The notes under the pieces: generated by a model | Databases searched by the model: none | Seen by the model: the letters and a program-made list of their open reading frames with translations, nothing else | Told to the model about the DNA's origin: nothing | Made by a program: the position numbers and the translations under genes | Source: Desulfurococcus mucosus DSM 2162 | GTDB taxonomy: Archaea > Thermoproteota > Thermoprotei_A > Sulfolobales > Desulfurococcaceae | Direction of reading: 5' to 3' | Assembly (NCBI RefSeq): GCF_000186365.1 | Contig: NC_014961.1 | Location: 248,001-312,000, forward strand | DNA: 64,000 nt | Shown here: one piece after another, positions 61,207 through 64,000 of the stretch | Position numbering within the stretch: position 1 is the first letter of the stretch | Layout: each line of letters starts with the position of its first letter

Positions 61207-62760
61207 CTACTCCACCACGATTATCTTCCTGTTCTCCGCTAGCTCCCTAGCGTACTTCCTCTTGATGCCGTAATATGTTTCAATAGCACCTATCAGCAGT
61301 GCAATGAGTATGGCTACCCTGGCGCCAACGATTAACGGGTCGCTCTGCGCGAAGACCCCTGACTTATAGTAGTCTATGGTTGTCCCAACGAGGAGTATCA
61401 GTATGTAGGCTGGTGTCAGAGTCATCAATATGTACTTGAATACCTCGGGGACCCTTATCAATGCACCGTTATGGAGCTCCCTCCACAGGTTGCCGGGTTT
61501 AAACAGGTATACGGCTACGATCACATCGAATAAGCCTAGTAGCACGAGTAGGTAGGAGCCAACCCAGTTGTCGAGCTCGCCGAAGTATGTGAGGGAGGGG
61601 TCGAGTGCAACCGGTAGCCCTAGCAGCAGGTATACTATGAAGACTACTACAGCGGCAACCTTACGCTTAACGCCGAGATCCTCCTCTAGCAGTGCAACCA
61701 GGTAGTTGTACATTGCTATAGCCGAGGTCCATCCAGCGAAGAATAATAGGAGGAACCAGAGGACGCCGAAGACTCTTCCAGCCTCCCCGAGCGATGTGAA
61801 GACGTTGGGCAACGCCATGAAGGAGAGCCCTAGGGATCCCTGCTTGACAACGCTGGGTCCCAGGTATGCGTACGCTATCGGTATAGCTATTGTGCCGCCT
61901 AGGACTACTTCAGCGACCTCGTTGAGGGATGCCGTGGTTAATGCGGCTAACGCTATGTCGTCATCCTTCTTCACGTATGATGCATAGTTCTGTATTATCC
62001 CCATTCCAAGGCTGAGCGTGAAGAAGATCTGTCCTGCAGCGGCCAGGGATATAACCCAGAAGTTTTGCATTAGGACCCCGAAGTCAGGCTTCCAACTATA
62101 CTCTAGCCCAGCCCATGAACTCCAGTCGGGTCGCACCGGTGCCCCGGTTGTCACGGATTTCACAGCGAGTATGACGGCGAACAAGTATAGTAGCGGCATC
62201 ATTATCTTGTTGAAGAGCTCGATCCCCTTGGAGACGCCTCTGTAAGCGGCTATGAATAGCAGTATCATAGGTATGGCCCATGTAGCCATCACCATCCCCG
62301 TGTTCCCTATGTGGTTGTTGAAGAATTGAACCGTGTCAACACCGTAGTATGCACCGGTTGCACTGTATATGGCGTAGGCGGCGGTCCACCCTATTACATG
62401 TATATAGTATGAGTTCAGCAGTGTGGTGACCGCGAACGCCAGCATCCCGCCTATGATGCCGAAGACTATGGCTGTCCTCGGCTTAACGCTCTCCCTGGCC
62501 ATCAAGTAGAATGTGGGTCCCAGTGTGCCATGCCCGTATTTGCCGCCGTATCTCCCTGTAGCCCATTCAACCCACATCAACGGTATGCCGAGCAATAGTA
62601 GGGCAGCGAAGTAGGGTATCATGAATGCGCCGCCACCGTTTCCAGCTAGGAGCCTTGGGAACCTCCAGAAGTTGCCTAGTCCAACGGCGTTTCCAGCCAT
62701 GGAGAGTATTAAGCCTATCCTGGTGGCCCAGGTCTCCCTTTCACCGCTAATAGACATCAC
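61207..62760 (-). CDS. Neurotransmitter:sodium symporter (NSS/SNF) family transporter
   Basis: A 517-residue carrier with about 12 helices. The N-terminal WATRIGLILSMAGNAVGLGN followed by FWRFPRLLAGNGGGAF is the conserved sodium- and substrate-binding helix 1 region of the LeuT family. It imports an amino acid with Na+. The start is GTG 62760 or ATG 62757; a TATA TTTATATACT (62792-62801, minus strand) lies about 35 nt upstream. Followed by the 36-residue companion gene. Confidence 0.95.
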   Translation of the reverse strand: MMSISGERETWATRIGLILSMAGNAVGLGNFWRFPRLLAGNGGGAFMIPYFAALLLLGIPLMWVEWATGRYGGKYGHGTLGPTFYLMARESVKPRTAIVFGIIGGMLAFAVTTLLNSYYIHVIGWTAAYAIYSATGAYYGVDTVQFFNNHIGNTGMVMATWAIPMILLFIAAYRGVSKGIELFNKIMMPLLYLFAVILAVKSVTTGAPVRPDWSSWAGLEYSWKPDFGVLMQNFWVISLAAAGQIFFTLSLGMGIIQNYASYVKKDDDIALAALTTASLNEVAEVVLGGTIAIPIAYAYLGPSVVKQGSLGLSFMALPNVFTSLGEAGRVFGVLWFLLLFFAGWTSAIAMYNYLVALLEEDLGVKRKVAAVVVFIVYLLLGLPVALDPSLTYFGELDNWVGSYLLVLLGLFDVIVAVYLFKPGNLWRELHNGALIRVPEVFKYILMTLTPAYILILLVGTTIDYYKSGVFAQSDPLIVGARVAILIALLIGAIETYYGIKRKYARELAENRKIIVVE

Positions 62761-62791
62761 CCCGGATTCATACGTATACCGGGGGGCCTAG

Positions 62792-62801
62792 TATATAAAC
62801 T
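62792..62801 (-). promoter_or_regulatory. TATA box for sodium symporter
   Basis: AGTTTATATACT on the minus strand, about 35 nt before the start codon. Confidence 0.55.
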
Positions 62802-62868
62802 TTATGTTCAAGTATGGATCAGGCGCCCACGCAAGGAAGGCCGAGGGCGCCCCGGGGAAAACAGGGCT

Positions 62869-64000
62869 CTATACCTGCGGTGGGTTAAGCCTATACCCTG
62901 TTAGCCTTGAAATGAGCACTGTGCACGCATTGTCTCCAGAAGCATTCACAGCGGTTCTCACTGCATCGGCCAAGGGGTCTACGACAAGCATTATTCCAAC
63001 GCCTTCAAGCGGCAGGCCCAGCACGGAGAGCACGTACGCCAGCATTATTGTGCCTCCACCAGGTATGGCTGCCGTGGCAACGGAGCCTATGACGGCGGCC
63101 ATGATAGCCATGCCTAGTTGACCCGGTGTGAGACTTATGCCGAATAGTTGCGCTATGAAGAGCGCGCTTAACGCCTGGTATAGCGCTGTGCCATCCATGT
63201 TGACTGTTGCCCCCACTGGGAGGGTTATCTCGAATACCTCGTCGGGAATACCCATCTTCCTCGCTGCCTCCATGTTGAACGGCAAGGTTACGGCTGATGA
63301 ACGGGTTGTAAATGCTACTAGGAATGGTGTTAGCTGCGCCTTAAAGTACTTTAATGGATTCAACCCGCCCACGTACACTATGATAGAGTATACTATGAAG
63401 AAGTGCATCAATGTGAACCCGTACTGCACGCCCAGGAACCTGGCGTACGCGCCCAGCATGGCTGGCCCATAGGATATCATCAGCCAGGCTGAGTAGCTGA
63501 AAACGGCGACCGGTGCATAGTACATTACCACGGAGACGAATTTAACCATGAGGCTTGAGAGGAGTGAAAGCCCTGAGGCAACCCTTCTACCTGGCTCCCC
63601 CATTAGGACGGCTGCCACGCCGAGCAGTATCGCGAAAATAATCATCGTCATGGAGCCTGAGACCGTGAGCAGGTTACTGAAGTCGGGCTGGAAGAATGAG
63701 AGAAGCAGGTCCACCCCGCTCGGCGGGGTCGGAGGCTTATAGTCTTTGGGCACCTGGAGTCCTATTCCCTCGCCGGGCTTGAAGAAGACTCCGCCGAGGA
63801 CGCCCCATGTAGCGGCCAGGATCGATGTACCAATATAGAGGATCAGCATCCATGCAAGTATTCTTCCAAGCTTCCTCGCACTGGCTATGGAGGAGGTTGC
63901 AGCAGCTATGGTGAACAATATGAGTAGCGGGATAACTATCCTGATCAACCTGACGAACACGTCCCCAAGGGCTTTAAGCCATGAAGCAGTGGCTGAAGCA
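62869..64000 (-). CDS. Dicarboxylate/amino-acid:cation symporter (GltPh-like), N-terminus beyond window
   Basis: A GltPh-type elevator transporter. Hairpin 1 is TTRSSAVTLPF, the sodium motif is NMDGT in GATVNMDGTALYQ, hairpin 2 is AAIPGGGTIM, and helix 8 has DPLADAVRTAVNASGDNACT, where the substrate-contacting Arg and Asn-rich motif are recognisable. The frame stays open from 63960 to the right edge (SWLKALGDVFVRLI matches the family), so the N-terminal helices lie outside. It takes up aspartate or glutamate with Na+ or H+. The gene precedes the NSS symporter on the same strand. Confidence 0.93.
   Translation of the reverse strand, partial: ASATASWLKALGDVFVRLIRIVIPLLILFTIAAATSSIASARKLGRILAWMLILYIGTSILAATWGVLGGVFFKPGEGIGLQVPKDYKPPTPPSGVDLLLSFFQPDFSNLLTVSGSMTMIIFAILLGVAAVLMGEPGRRVASGLSLLSSLMVKFVSVVMYYAPVAVFSYSAWLMISYGPAMLGAYARFLGVQYGFTLMHFFIVYSIIVYVGGLNPLKYFKAQLTPFLVAFTTRSSAVTLPFNMEAARKMGIPDEVFEITLPVGATVNMDGTALYQALSALFIAQLFGISLTPGQLGMAIMAAVIGSVATAAIPGGGTIMLAYVLSVLGLPLEGVGIMLVVDPLADAVRTAVNASGDNACTVLISRLTGYRLNPPQV

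Overview
The window reads as chromosomal DNA of a hyperthermophilic crenarchaeon, most likely a member of the Desulfurococcales (Desulfurococcus-like). The reasons are archaeal signature genes: the AglB oligosaccharyltransferase, mevalonate kinase, geranylgeranyl reductase, archaeal NadM, AMP phosphorylase, an ESCRT-III-like protein, a Tfx regulator and a four-subunit ferredoxin-dependent oxoacid oxidoreductase. TATA boxes sit about 25 nt before several start codons (leaderless genes), and GGTG/GGAGG ribosome-binding sites occur inside operons. Genes are packed tightly on both strands with many 1-14 bp overlaps. No rRNA, CRISPR array, prophage or intact transposase is visible. Species assignment is inference.

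Layout. 1-1.1 kb: end of an ECF-type ABC transporter. 1.2-6.6 kb: DUF1998 helicase with a small zinc protein, and a TldD/TldE pair on the other strand. 6.6-8.8 kb: nadM-ykgJ-birA operon. 8.9-11.8 kb: HD phosphohydrolase with three small unknown proteins, and a winged-helix protein. 12-24.5 kb: a large type IV pilus-like locus (secretion ATPase, TadC/FlaJ-like platform, six pilin-like proteins). 24.5-30.3 kb: DHH phosphoesterase, DUF429, geranylgeranyl reductase, AMP phosphorylase, DUF711. 30.3-39.9 kb: argF, aglB, an ESCRT-III paralogue, Mrp ATPase, mevalonate kinase, unknowns and a membrane glycosyltransferase. 39.9-46 kb: iron alcohol dehydrogenase, DUF763, class III aminotransferase, a candidate structured RNA, a 59-residue protein and a phosphohexomutase. 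46-52.7 kb: a membrane protein diverging from a P-loop protein, an acetyl/succinyl-ornithine carbamoyltransferase-like enzyme, an ITPase-like DUF84 protein, an anion permease and a PLD protein. 52.7-57 kb: a sugar nucleotidyltransferase with a degenerate phosphohexomutase, TrpB2 and Tfx. 57-60 kb: korDABC and tRNA-Ala(CGC). 60-64 kb: a membrane protein, a sodium symporter with a 36-residue companion, and a GltPh-type carrier that runs off the end.

Themes. Surface biogenesis is prominent: pilus-like machinery whose exported proteins carry many N-x-S/T sequons, plus AglB, a glycosyltransferase and sugar-nucleotide genes. Energy and nitrogen metabolism looks peptide-based: Kor, amino-acid symporters, aminotransferase and carbamoyltransferases. 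A family of short hairpin repeats resembling right ends (omega-RNA ends) of IS200/IS605-type elements is scattered between genes without tnpA or tnpB. Two copies supply the stop codons of neighbouring genes. These repeats, the candidate RNA at about 44.2 kb and the pilus-like locus are the parts most worth a second look.
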